Shown: positions 1 to 5,616 of the stretch, piece by piece
Position numbering within the stretch: position 1 is the stretch's first letter
Layout of the letters: each line of letters begins with the position of its first letter
Source of the DNA: Pseudomonadota bacterium
Lineage (GTDB): Bacteria; Pseudomonadota; Gammaproteobacteria; Xanthomonadales; Xanthomonadaceae
Direction: 5' to 3'
NCBI GenBank assembly: GCA_023439425.1
Contig: JAEXNZ010000103.1
Span: 1-8,817 of the forward strand
DNA length: 8,817 nt
Notes under the pieces: model-generated
The model's database searches: none
Told to the model about the DNA's origin: nothing
The model's input: the letters and a program-made list of their open reading frames with translations, nothing else
Translations under genes and position numbers: made by a program

Positions 1-1251
1 ACCCCGAACTTCCGCTGGAGCGGATTGTTCGAGGCGTTGGGGGTGGATCCTGCCATCCGCTTCTCGCTGGCCACGCCGGGGTTCCACCGCGAGGTCAGCG
101 CCGCGCTGGTCGATACCGACGTGGCGGTCTGGCGCGCCTACCTGCGCTTCCACTGCCTGGACACCGCCAGCCCGCACCTGGATGACCGCTTCGTGCAGAC
201 CATGCACGACTTCCAGCAGCGCCTGCTCGGCGTGAACCAGACCATGGCACCGCGCTGGCAGCGGGTGCTGGGCAGCATCGACACCTACGCCGGCGATGCG
301 ATGGGCGAGGTCTACGTCGGCGCACACTTCCCCGCGGAGGTCCGCGGGCGAATCAATCAGATGGTCGAACAGATGCGCACCGTGTTGAAGCAGCGACTGG
401 CGACCGCGCTGTGGCTGGACCCGGACACCCGGGTCACCGCGCAGGCCAAGGCCGACCTGCTCAACCCGCGCATCGGTCATCCAGAGCAATGGCCGGACTG
501 GTCGGAACTGCGTACCGAGCGCTGCGGCTATCTACGCAACCTGCGGTTGCTGCGTGCATTCCAGCAGCGTGCCGACCTGGCGCGGATCGGGCAGCCGCAG
601 GACGCCCAGCGCTGGCGGATCAGCGCACATTCGGTGAACGCGTACTTCGATGTAATGAACAACGACATGGGCTTCCCGGCCGGGCTGCTGCAACCGCCGA
701 TCTTCGACCCCGATGCCGATGACGCGCTCAACTATGGGGCCATCGGGGTGATCATCGGCCATGAAATGAGCCATGCGTTCTCGGCCGAAACCAGCCAGTT
801 CGCGCTCAACGGGCAACTGCAGCACTGGTGGAGCGAGGATGACCGTACGCGCTATCAGGATCTGTCGCGGCGGCTGGCCGTGCAGTATGACCAGCAGCGC
901 ATTGACGGCCTGGCGGTCAACGGCACGCTGACCGCCAATGAAAACATGGCTGATCTGGGCGGGCTGATGCTGGCGCTGGAGGCGCTGCGCGAACAGTGCG
1001 GGGCCAGCACCGACCCGATGGTTGATGGGCTCAGCCGCGAACAGCGTTTCTTCATCAGCTGGGCGCACACCAACCGTCGGTTGCAGACGCCGCAGCGGCT
1101 GCGGCTGGAGCTTGCGGCCAACCCGCACAGCTTCGGCGCGCCGCGCACCGATGTTGCGGCGTCCCAGCTGGCGGCTTTTGCGGAGGCGTTTGAGTGTGCG
1201 CCCGCAGATTCGATGGCACGCAATGACACCAGACGCGTGGTGTATCTGTGA
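1..1251 (+). CDS. M13 family zinc metallopeptidase (neprilysin/PepO type), 5'-truncated
   Basis: This is the C-terminal 416 residues of an M13 endopeptidase; the reading frame is open from base 1, so the true start is upstream of the window. M13 enzymes are usually about 650-700 residues and cut peptides with one zinc ion, in bacteria generally in the periplasm or envelope. The catalytic set is visible: NAY substrate-binding motif (bases 637-645), zinc site HEMSH (760-774), third ligand and helper Asp in ENMAD (940-954), and near the end NPHSFGAPR, matching the His/Arg pair of neprilysin that stabilises the transition state and binds substrate. The segment after HEMSH reads AFSAET instead of the usual AFDDQG, and the C-terminus is VVYL rather than the common ending in Trp, so it is a divergent member. 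No signal peptide can be judged because the N-terminus is missing. A TTG at 25 is only an apparent start inside the gene. It converges on clpB. Family is certain; substrate unknown. Confidence 0.93.
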   Translation, partial: TPNFRWSGLFEALGVDPAIRFSLATPGFHREVSAALVDTDVAVWRAYLRFHCLDTASPHLDDRFVQTMHDFQQRLLGVNQTMAPRWQRVLGSIDTYAGDAMGEVYVGAHFPAEVRGRINQMVEQMRTVLKQRLATALWLDPDTRVTAQAKADLLNPRIGHPEQWPDWSELRTERCGYLRNLRLLRAFQQRADLARIGQPQDAQRWRISAHSVNAYFDVMNNDMGFPAGLLQPPIFDPDADDALNYGAIGVIIGHEMSHAFSAETSQFALNGQLQHWWSEDDRTRYQDLSRRLAVQYDQQRIDGLAVNGTLTANENMADLGGLMLALEALREQCGASTDPMVDGLSREQRFFISWAHTNRRLQTPQRLRLELAANPHSFGAPRTDVAASQLAAFAEAFECAPADSMARNDTRRVVYL

Positions 1252-1276
1252 CACCGCGCGCGCGGTTTATCTGTAG
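1227..1276 (+). repeat. Imperfect 25-bp tandem duplication of the peptidase gene end
   Basis: Two abutting 25-base units, 1227-1251 and 1252-1276, agree at 18 of 25 positions; the core from CGCG to ATCTGT agrees at 14 of 16. The first unit carries the peptidase stop codon TGA, and the second ends in TAG and overlaps the GTAG head of the first SMAG element. Both units would encode a similar R-x-VYL-stop ending. It may be a decayed local duplication or a footprint of repeat insertion; chance similarity in GC-rich sequence cannot be excluded. Confidence 0.5.
1253..1270 (+). terminator. Weak hairpin after the peptidase gene, possible terminator
   Basis: Bases 1253-1266 form a perfect 14-base palindrome (ACCGCGC followed by its complement). 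It can fold as a short stem with a GCGC loop and is followed by TTTAT. It lies directly after the peptidase stop codon. The stem is short and the T tract is minimal, so the SMAG hairpins that follow may do most of any termination. Confidence 0.35.
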
Positions 1277-1294
1277 AGCGGGGCTTGCCCCGCT
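1273..1294 (+). repeat. SMAG (GTAG-headed REP-like) element, copy 1
   Basis: This is a 22-base element with GTAG head (1273-1276) followed by a perfect 7-bp stem, AGCGGGG (1277-1283) and CCCCGCT (1288-1294), around a CTTG loop. The form matches the SMAG palindromes scattered through Stenotrophomonas genomes. It is inverted relative to copies 2 and 3, and with copy 2 it makes a 45-base near-palindrome with one base between them. Compared with those copies the fourth stem pair is G-C instead of C-G, which keeps pairing intact. Confidence 0.85.
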
Positions 1295-1295
1295 T

Positions 1296-1317
1296 AGCCG
1301 GGCAAGCCCGGCTCTAC
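1296..1317 (-). repeat. SMAG element, copy 2 (inverted)
   Basis: Read on the minus strand this is GTAG followed by a perfect 7-bp stem AGCCGGG / CCCGGCT with a CTTG loop. It is separated from copy 1 by one base and faces it. SMAG elements often occur as inverted pairs. Placed between two convergent genes, the pair could form one long hairpin in either transcript and act as a bidirectional terminator or as protection of the mRNA 3' end. Confidence 0.85.
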
Positions 1318-1326
1318 GGGCTGGGC

Positions 1327-1348
1327 AGCCGGGCAAGCCCGGCTCTAC
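1327..1348 (-). repeat. SMAG element, copy 3
   Basis: This 22-base element is identical in sequence and orientation to copy 2, nine bases further on. It lies 6 bases beyond the clpB stop codon, so its hairpin would be the first structure in the clpB transcript after translation ends. There is no T tract after it, so it is more likely a stabilising or Rho-related 3' structure than a classical intrinsic terminator. Confidence 0.85.
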
Positions 1349-1354
1349 ATGGCA

Positions 1355-3940
1355 TCAGCCTTTGGCGAAGACCAGCTTGCCTTCGGCGGCGTCGACCCTG
1401 ATCACATCACCGGTAGCGAAATCGCCCGACAGGATGCGCTGCGCCAGCGGGTTCTCCAGCTGCGCCTGGATGGCACGCTTGAGCGGCCGCGCGCCATAGA
1501 TCGGGTCGAAGCCCACATTGCCCAGCAAGCCGAACGCGTCGTCGCTGACCTCGATGCGCAGGCCGCGTTCGGCCAGCCGCTTCTCCAGGCCGTGCATCTG
1601 GATGCGCGCGATCTGCTTGATCTGCGCCTTGTCCAGCGGGTGGAACACCACGATGTCGTCCAGCCGGTTGATGAACTCCGGACGGAAGTGTGCCTGCACC
1701 ACCCCCATCACCGCCGCCTTCATCTGCGTGTAGGCCTCCGGACTGTCGTCGCTGCTCATGTCCTGGATCTGATGCGAGCCCAGGTTGGAGGTCATCACGA
1801 TGACGGTGTTGCGGAAGTCCACGGTGCGGCCCTGGCCATCGGTCAGACGACCGTCGTCCAGCACCTGCAGCAGGATGTTGAACACATCGGTGTGTGCCTT
1901 CTCCACCTCATCCAGCAGGATCAGCGAATACGGGCGACGGCGCACGGCTTCGGTCAGGTAGCCGCCTTCCTCGTAGCCCACGTAGCCCGGGGGCGCACCG
2001 ATCAGGCGGGCCACGCTGTGCTTCTCCATGAACTCGCTCATGTCGATGCGGATCATGGCGTCGCTGCTGTCGAACAGGAATTCGGCCAGCGACTTGCACA
2101 GCTCGGTCTTGCCTACGCCGGTGGGGCCGAGGAACAGGAACGAACCACTGGGGCGGTTCGGATCGGACAAACCCGCGCGCGAGCGGCGCACCGCGTCGGA
2201 GACGACCTTGATCGCCTCTTCCTGGCCGACTACGCGCTCGTGCAGCACGTCTTCCATGCGCAGCAGCTTCTCGCGCTCGCCTTCCAGCATGCGGTTGACC
2301 GGAATGCCGGTCCAGCGTGAGACCACCTCGGCGATCTCCTCGGCGGTCACCCGGTCCTGCACCAGCTTGAACTCGGTGGCTTCGGCTTCCTGCGCGGCGG
2401 CCAGCTGCTTCTCCAACTGCGGCAACTGCCCGTACTGCAGCTCGCTCATGCGGCCGAAGTCCTGGCGGCGCTGGGCCGATTCCAGCTCCAGCTTCACCTG
2501 CTCGATCTGCTCTTTGATCTTGGTCGTGCCCTGCAGTGCGGCCTTCTCCGACTTCCAGATTTCATCCAGGTCGGAGAACTCACGCTCCAGTGCATCGATG
2601 TCGGTTTCCAGATCGGCCAGGCGCTGGCGCGAGGCGTCGTCCTTTTCCTTCTTCAGCATTTCACGCTGGATCTTGAGCTGGATCAGGCGGCGCTCCATGC
2701 GGTCCAGCTCTTCCGGCTTGGAGTCGATCTCCATGCGGATGCGCGAGGCGGCCTCATCCATCAGGTCGATGGCCTTGTCCGGCAGCTGGCGGTCGGCAAT
2801 GTAACGGTGCGACAGCGTGGCCGCCGCGACGATCGCCGGGTCGGTGATCTCCACACCGTGGTGCACGGCGTACTTCTCTTTCAGTCCGCGCAGGATGGCA
2901 ATGGTGTCTTCCACGCTGGGCTCGCCCACGAACACCTTCTGGAAGCGGCGCTCCAGCGCGGCGTCCTTCTCGATGTACTTGCGGTACTCATCCAGCGTGG
3001 TCGCGCCCACGCAATGCAGTTCGCCACGGGCCAGCGCCGGCTTGAGCATGTTGCCGGCGTCCATCGCACCGTCGGCCTTGCCCGCGCCGACCATGGTGTG
3101 CAGCTCGTCGATGAACAGGATGATCTGGCCTTCGCTCTTGGCCAGGTCGTTGAGCACGCCCTTCAGGCGCTCCTCGAACTCGCCGCGGAACTTGGCACCG
3201 GCGATCAGCGCGCCCATGTCCAGCGACAGCACGCGCTTGCCGCGCAGGCCTTCGGGCACTTCGTCGTTGATGATGCGCTGGGCCAGGCCTTCCACATTCG
3301 CGGTCTTGCCCACGCCGGGTTCGCCGATCAGCACCGGGTTGTTCTTGGTCCGGCGCTGCAGCACCTGGATGGTGCGGCGGATCTCCTCGTCACGGCCGAT
3401 CACCGGGTCGAGCTTGCCGCTCTCGGCGCGCGCGGTCAGGTCGATGGTGTATTTCTCCAGCGCCTGGCGCTGGTCTTCGGCGTTTTCCGACTGCACGCTT
3501 TCACCACCCCGGATCTTGTCGATGGCCGCGTCGACGCGGGCCTTGTCGGCCCCGGCGGCGCGCAGCGCCATGCCGAGCGTGCCGCTGTCTTCCAGCGCGG
3601 CCAGCACGAACCATTCACTGGCAATGAAGGCATCGCCGTGCTGCTGGGCCAGTTTGTCGGTGGCGTTCAGCAGGCGATTGAGGTCGTTGCCCATCGACAG
3701 ATTGCCGGCTTGGCCGGTCACCTTGGGCAGCGCGTCCAGCGCCTCGGTCAGGCGCTCGCGCAGTACGGGCACGTTGACGCCGGCCTGCGACAGCAGCGGG
3801 CGCGTGCTGCCGCCCTGCTGATCCAGCAGCGCGGTGAACACGTGCACGGGTTCAAGGATGGAGTGGTCGCGGCCCACGGCCAGCGACTGTGCGTCAGCCA
3901 GCGCCTGCTGGAAACGCGAGGTGAGCTTGTCCATTCGCAT
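1355..3940 (-). CDS. clpB: ATP-dependent chaperone ClpB (protein disaggregase)
   Basis: This is a complete 861-residue ClpB/Hsp104 hexameric AAA+ disaggregase, which pulls proteins out of cytoplasmic aggregates together with DnaK/DnaJ/GrpE. Domains in order: Clp N domain (about 1-145); AAA1 with Walker A GEPGVGKT (206-213, Lys212), Walker B LFIDEL (Glu279) and arginine fingers R331/R332; coiled-coil middle domain (about 405-525) with Tyr503, the DnaK-contact region; AAA2 with Walker A GPTGVGKT (605-612, Lys611), pore loop GYVG (Tyr653) and Walker B LLDE (Glu678); C-terminal domain with the GARPLKRAI motif. Numbering matches E. coli ClpB up to AAA2; overall it is four residues longer. There is no ClpP-binding loop, so it is a disaggregase rather than a protease subunit. 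The first ATG is chosen because AGAGGA sits 6 bases upstream and the protein then begins MRMDKLT as in E. coli (MRLDRLT). The first AAA pore loop has Phe251 where E. coli has Tyr. Expression is probably from the sigma-32 promoter at 3996-4023. Confidence 0.99.
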   Translation of the reverse strand: MRMDKLTSRFQQALADAQSLAVGRDHSILEPVHVFTALLDQQGGSTRPLLSQAGVNVPVLRERLTEALDALPKVTGQAGNLSMGNDLNRLLNATDKLAQQHGDAFIASEWFVLAALEDSGTLGMALRAAGADKARVDAAIDKIRGGESVQSENAEDQRQALEKYTIDLTARAESGKLDPVIGRDEEIRRTIQVLQRRTKNNPVLIGEPGVGKTANVEGLAQRIINDEVPEGLRGKRVLSLDMGALIAGAKFRGEFEERLKGVLNDLAKSEGQIILFIDELHTMVGAGKADGAMDAGNMLKPALARGELHCVGATTLDEYRKYIEKDAALERRFQKVFVGEPSVEDTIAILRGLKEKYAVHHGVEITDPAIVAAATLSHRYIADRQLPDKAIDLMDEAASRIRMEIDSKPEELDRMERRLIQLKIQREMLKKEKDDASRQRLADLETDIDALEREFSDLDEIWKSEKAALQGTTKIKEQIEQVKLELESAQRRQDFGRMSELQYGQLPQLEKQLAAAQEAEATEFKLVQDRVTAEEIAEVVSRWTGIPVNRMLEGEREKLLRMEDVLHERVVGQEEAIKVVSDAVRRSRAGLSDPNRPSGSFLFLGPTGVGKTELCKSLAEFLFDSSDAMIRIDMSEFMEKHSVARLIGAPPGYVGYEEGGYLTEAVRRRPYSLILLDEVEKAHTDVFNILLQVLDDGRLTDGQGRTVDFRNTVIVMTSNLGSHQIQDMSSDDSPEAYTQMKAAVMGVVQAHFRPEFINRLDDIVVFHPLDKAQIKQIARIQMHGLEKRLAERGLRIEVSDDAFGLLGNVGFDPIYGARPLKRAIQAQLENPLAQRILSGDFATGDVIRVDAAEGKLVFAKG
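3494..3508 (-). promoter_or_regulatory. Internal clpB translation start (GTG, codon 149) with Shine-Dalgarno
   Basis: Codon 149 of clpB is GTG (3494-3496), and GGTGGTGA (3501-3508) lies just upstream in the mRNA, close to the ideal anti-16S sequence GGAGGTGA. E. coli ClpB has a known second start at Val149 that makes a shorter isoform without the N domain, and the flanking protein sequence (GGESV...AEDQRQAL) is the same here. I infer that both full-length (about 95 kDa) and short (about 80 kDa) ClpB are made. Confidence 0.65.
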
Positions 3941-3946
3941 GGGGGA

Positions 3947-3952
3947 TCCTCT
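3947..3952 (-). promoter_or_regulatory. clpB ribosome binding site
   Basis: AGAGGA on the minus strand ends 6 bases before the ATG at 3938-3940. A second ATG two codons later (3932-3934) would be 12 bases away, so this site selects the first ATG. Confidence 0.75.
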
Positions 3953-3995
3953 TCAAGGTCGTGGCCAGCAGCGCCGGCCGTGTCAGATGTACCGG

Positions 3996-4023
3996 ATATG
4001 CGGTTGCCGCGAAGTGATTCAAG
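3996..4023 (-). promoter_or_regulatory. Heat-shock (sigma-32/RpoH) promoter of clpB
   Basis: On the minus strand CTTGAAT (4017-4023) is followed after 13 bases by CCGCATAT (3996-4003). The sigma-32 consensus is CTTGAAA, 13-15 bases, CCCCATnT, so only one base departs from the consensus in each element and the spacing is standard. Transcription would start near 3988, giving a leader of roughly 50 bases before the clpB ATG. clpB is a classical sigma-32 regulon gene, which supports the call. Confidence 0.8.
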
Positions 4024-4036
4024 ACAAACGCGACAC

Positions 4037-4065
4037 TGGCAATTCAGCGTCGGCATTGCCATACT
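4037..4065 (+). promoter_or_regulatory. Candidate promoter of the sigma-factor operon
   Basis: CATACT (4060-4065) could be a -10 element, with a poor -35 candidate TGGCAA (4037-4042) 17 bases before it. The match is weak. The reason to report it is position: the Fur box starts immediately after the -10, where a bound repressor would block RNA polymerase. An alternative is TTGCCA (4056-4061) as -35 with an ill-defined -10 inside or after the Fur box. Confidence 0.3.
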
Positions 4066-4080
4066 TGCGAATCATTCTCA
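4066..4080 (+). promoter_or_regulatory. Fur box upstream of the FecI-type sigma gene
   Basis: TGCGAATCATTCTCA matches the 7-1-7 Fur consensus TGATAATCATTATCA at 12 of 15 positions. The bases after it continue the hexamer pattern (ATTCtcATTCcc), so two overlapping dimers could bind. It ends 26 bases before the start codon of the sigma gene. Fur with ferrous iron would repress the operon, and iron starvation would release it, the usual control of fecI-type genes. Confidence 0.72.
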
Positions 4081-4106
4081 TTCCCATCAGTGGAGCACGC
4101 CGCTGC

Positions 4107-4610
4107 ATGCCCGCCGTACGGCCACACCAAGAGCTGCTGGGAGCCCTTTACCGGGACCATCGCAGCTGGCTGCACGCCTGGCTCAGCGGTCGCGTGGGTT
4201 GCCGCGAGACCGCCGCCGACCTCACCCAGGACACTTTCGTGCGCCTGGCCGGTGACCGCGACCTGCAGGCGCTGCGGGAGCCCCGCGCCTTTCTCACCAC
4301 GGTGGCACGCGGTCTGGCAGCGAACTGGTTCCGCCGGCAGTCGCTGGAGCGCGCCTATCTGCAGCAGTTGGCCAGCCTGCCCGAACCGGTGCTGCCGTCG
4401 CTGGAGGAACAGGCGGTGGTGCGCGAGGCGCTGCAGCAGATTGACGCCATGCTGGACACCCTGCCCCACGCTGCGCGCCAGGTATTTCTACTGGCCCAGT
4501 TTGAAGGCCTGAAGCAGGATGCCATTGCCGTCCGCCTGGGGTTGTCGCTGAGCACGGTAAAGCGCCACTTCAAGCGCGCCCTCCTGGAATGCCTGCTGCA
4601 TGCGCCCTGA
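4107..4610 (+). CDS. FecI-type ECF RNA polymerase sigma factor
   Basis: This 167-residue protein is typical in length for FecI-type ECF sigma factors. Region 2 (about residues 8-78) has the core-binding AADLTQDTFVRLAG helix and the EPRAFLTTVARGLAANWFRR segment for -10 binding. Region 4 (about 100-163) ends in the helix-turn-helix LKQDAIAVRLGLSLSTVKRH, which reads the -35 element. Its partner is the FecR-type protein encoded next, and its main target is expected to be the adjacent receptor gene. The ATG at 4107 is chosen because it gives the family's normal N-terminus; the frame is open further upstream only through the clpB promoter and coding region. A weak GGAG (4092-4095) lies 11 bases before it. 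Its stop overlaps the next start by 11 bases (4600-4610), implying translational coupling. The Fur box upstream implies iron control. The specific ligand system is not known, so I give no gene symbol. Confidence 0.93.
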   Translation: MPAVRPHQELLGALYRDHRSWLHAWLSGRVGCRETAADLTQDTFVRLAGDRDLQALREPRAFLTTVARGLAANWFRRQSLERAYLQQLASLPEPVLPSLEEQAVVREALQQIDAMLDTLPHAARQVFLLAQFEGLKQDAIAVRLGLSLSTVKRHFKRALLECLLHAP

Positions 4611-5559
4611 GCCAGCACTCTCCGCCGCCGTGCTGGATGCTGCCGCCGAGTGGCTGCTGCTCATGCACGATGCGCCGGACGATGCAGGGACCCGCAGTGC
4701 CTGTCAGCACTGGTGCGCGCAGCACCCGGACCACGCACGCGCCTGGCAGCGCGCGCAGCAGTTGCAGGCGCTGCTGCAGCAGGTGCCGCCGGACCTCGCC
4801 CTGCCGGTGCTGGGGCGCACGCGCACGGCCTCGCGACGTGCAGCCGTCAAACGCATCGGCCTTTGGCTGACCCTGCTGCCGCTCGGTGCGCTGGGCTGGC
4901 AGGTGCTGGCACCCTCTACCGGCACGCCACCGCTGCGTACTGCGGTGGGCGAGCGCCGCGGGCAACCGCTGCCGGATGGCAGCCGCATCGAACTGGATAC
5001 CGACACGGTGATCGCGCTGGATTACAGCTTCAGCGAGCGCGCCCTGCGGCTGCAGCGTGGACGCGTCCGCATCATCAGTGCCGACGATGTCCAGCACCCG
5101 CCACGCCCGCTGCGGGTTTACACCGCGCACGGGCGCATTCAGGCGCTGGGGACGCGCTTCGACGTGGCGGTCGAAGACACCCGCACACGGGTGGCACTGC
5201 TTGAGGGCCGGCTGCGCATCCAGGCCGGTCAGGGCACGGCATGGGAGCTGGGTGCCGGTCAGCAGGCGGTGTTCGATGGCACCGGCAATCACCGGATCGA
5301 CCCGCTGGACGACACCGTGAGCAACTGGACCACCGGCCTGCGCGTGGCCGATCGCTTGCCGCTGGGCACCCTGCTGGATGAGCTGGGCCGCTACCGTCGC
5401 GGCATGCTGCGCTGCGACCCCGAGGTGGCCGCGCTGCCGGTATCGGGGGCGTTCCCGATGGATGACAGCGACCGCACGCTTGCCCTGCTCGAAGCCACCT
5501 ACCCGGTTCGCGTGCAGCGCACGGCCGGTGGCTGGTGGACCACGGTCGTCGCGCGCTGA
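4600..5559 (+). CDS. FecR-type transmembrane anti-sigma regulator
   Basis: This 319-residue protein is the normal length for FecR. It carries the signal from the receptor across the inner membrane to the sigma factor. The N-terminal cytoplasmic anti-sigma domain (DUF4880, about 10-53) shows the conserved pattern AAEWLLLMHD...W...HPDHARAWQRAQQL. One membrane segment follows at about 86-103 (IGLWLTLLPLGALGW), flanked by basic residues on the cytoplasmic side. The periplasmic FecR domain (about 111-207) has VGERRGQPLPDGSRIELDTDT and the RFDVAVED...VALLEGRLRI strands. The C-terminal part (about 250-318: LPLGTLLDELGRYRRG...TLALLEATYPVRV) resembles the STN/DUF4974 fold that meets the receptor's STN domain. 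It overlaps the sigma gene by 11 bases, so the two are made together. Whether it acts as pure anti-sigma or also as activator after proteolysis cannot be told from sequence. Confidence 0.93.
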   Translation: MRPEPALSAAVLDAAAEWLLLMHDAPDDAGTRSACQHWCAQHPDHARAWQRAQQLQALLQQVPPDLALPVLGRTRTASRRAAVKRIGLWLTLLPLGALGWQVLAPSTGTPPLRTAVGERRGQPLPDGSRIELDTDTVIALDYSFSERALRLQRGRVRIISADDVQHPPRPLRVYTAHGRIQALGTRFDVAVEDTRTRVALLEGRLRIQAGQGTAWELGAGQQAVFDGTGNHRIDPLDDTVSNWTTGLRVADRLPLGTLLDELGRYRRGMLRCDPEVAALPVSGAFPMDDSDRTLALLEATYPVRVQRTAGGWWTTVVAR

Positions 5560-5616
5560 CACTTTTTTCCATCTCGCGGGGCAGATAGAGGAATCCCTGC
5601 TTCCAGACCCCGCCTG
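5560..5616 (+). promoter_or_regulatory. Leader of the receptor gene with GC stem around the start region
   Basis: The 57-base gap holds a T6 run (5563-5568) and GCGGGG (5576-5581), which can pair with CCCCGC (5608-5613) just 3 bases before the receptor ATG. The only Shine-Dalgarno-like sequence, AGAGGA (5587-5592), lies in the loop, 24 bases from the ATG, too far for normal use. A smaller GGAA/TTCC pairing (5590-5593 with 5601-5604) is possible inside. This could control translation of the receptor. I see no convincing FecI-dependent promoter, although one is expected here. Confidence 0.35.

Noticed and set aside
532..1254. Open frame of 240 codons on the minus strand opposite the peptidase gene
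   Set aside because: It has no recognisable domain and no visible ribosome site, and the opposite strand carries a clear M13 peptidase.
3951..3957. Second CTTGAAG near the clpB start as a sigma-32 -35 element
   Set aside because: The next C-rich CAT element is only about 7 bases away, too close for a promoter; it overlaps the ribosome site instead.
3834..4106. Upstream extension of the sigma factor frame
   Set aside because: It would run through the clpB 5' end, its promoter and the Fur box, and would add about 91 residues not seen in FecI proteins.
2807..4255. Open frame of 482 codons on the plus strand opposite clpB
   Set aside because: It is antisense to clpB, crosses the clpB promoter and the sigma gene start, and has low-complexity His/Gln/Ala/Val-rich composition typical of shadow frames.
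5563..5568. T6 run after the FecR gene as a terminator
   Set aside because: No stable stem ends directly before it, and the receptor gene follows in the same direction as part of the same system.
5557..5616. Possible readthrough fusion of FecR to the receptor
   Set aside because: The leader is in the same frame and has no further stop, but it is only 19 codons long, so this is expected by chance; the receptor needs its own signal peptide.
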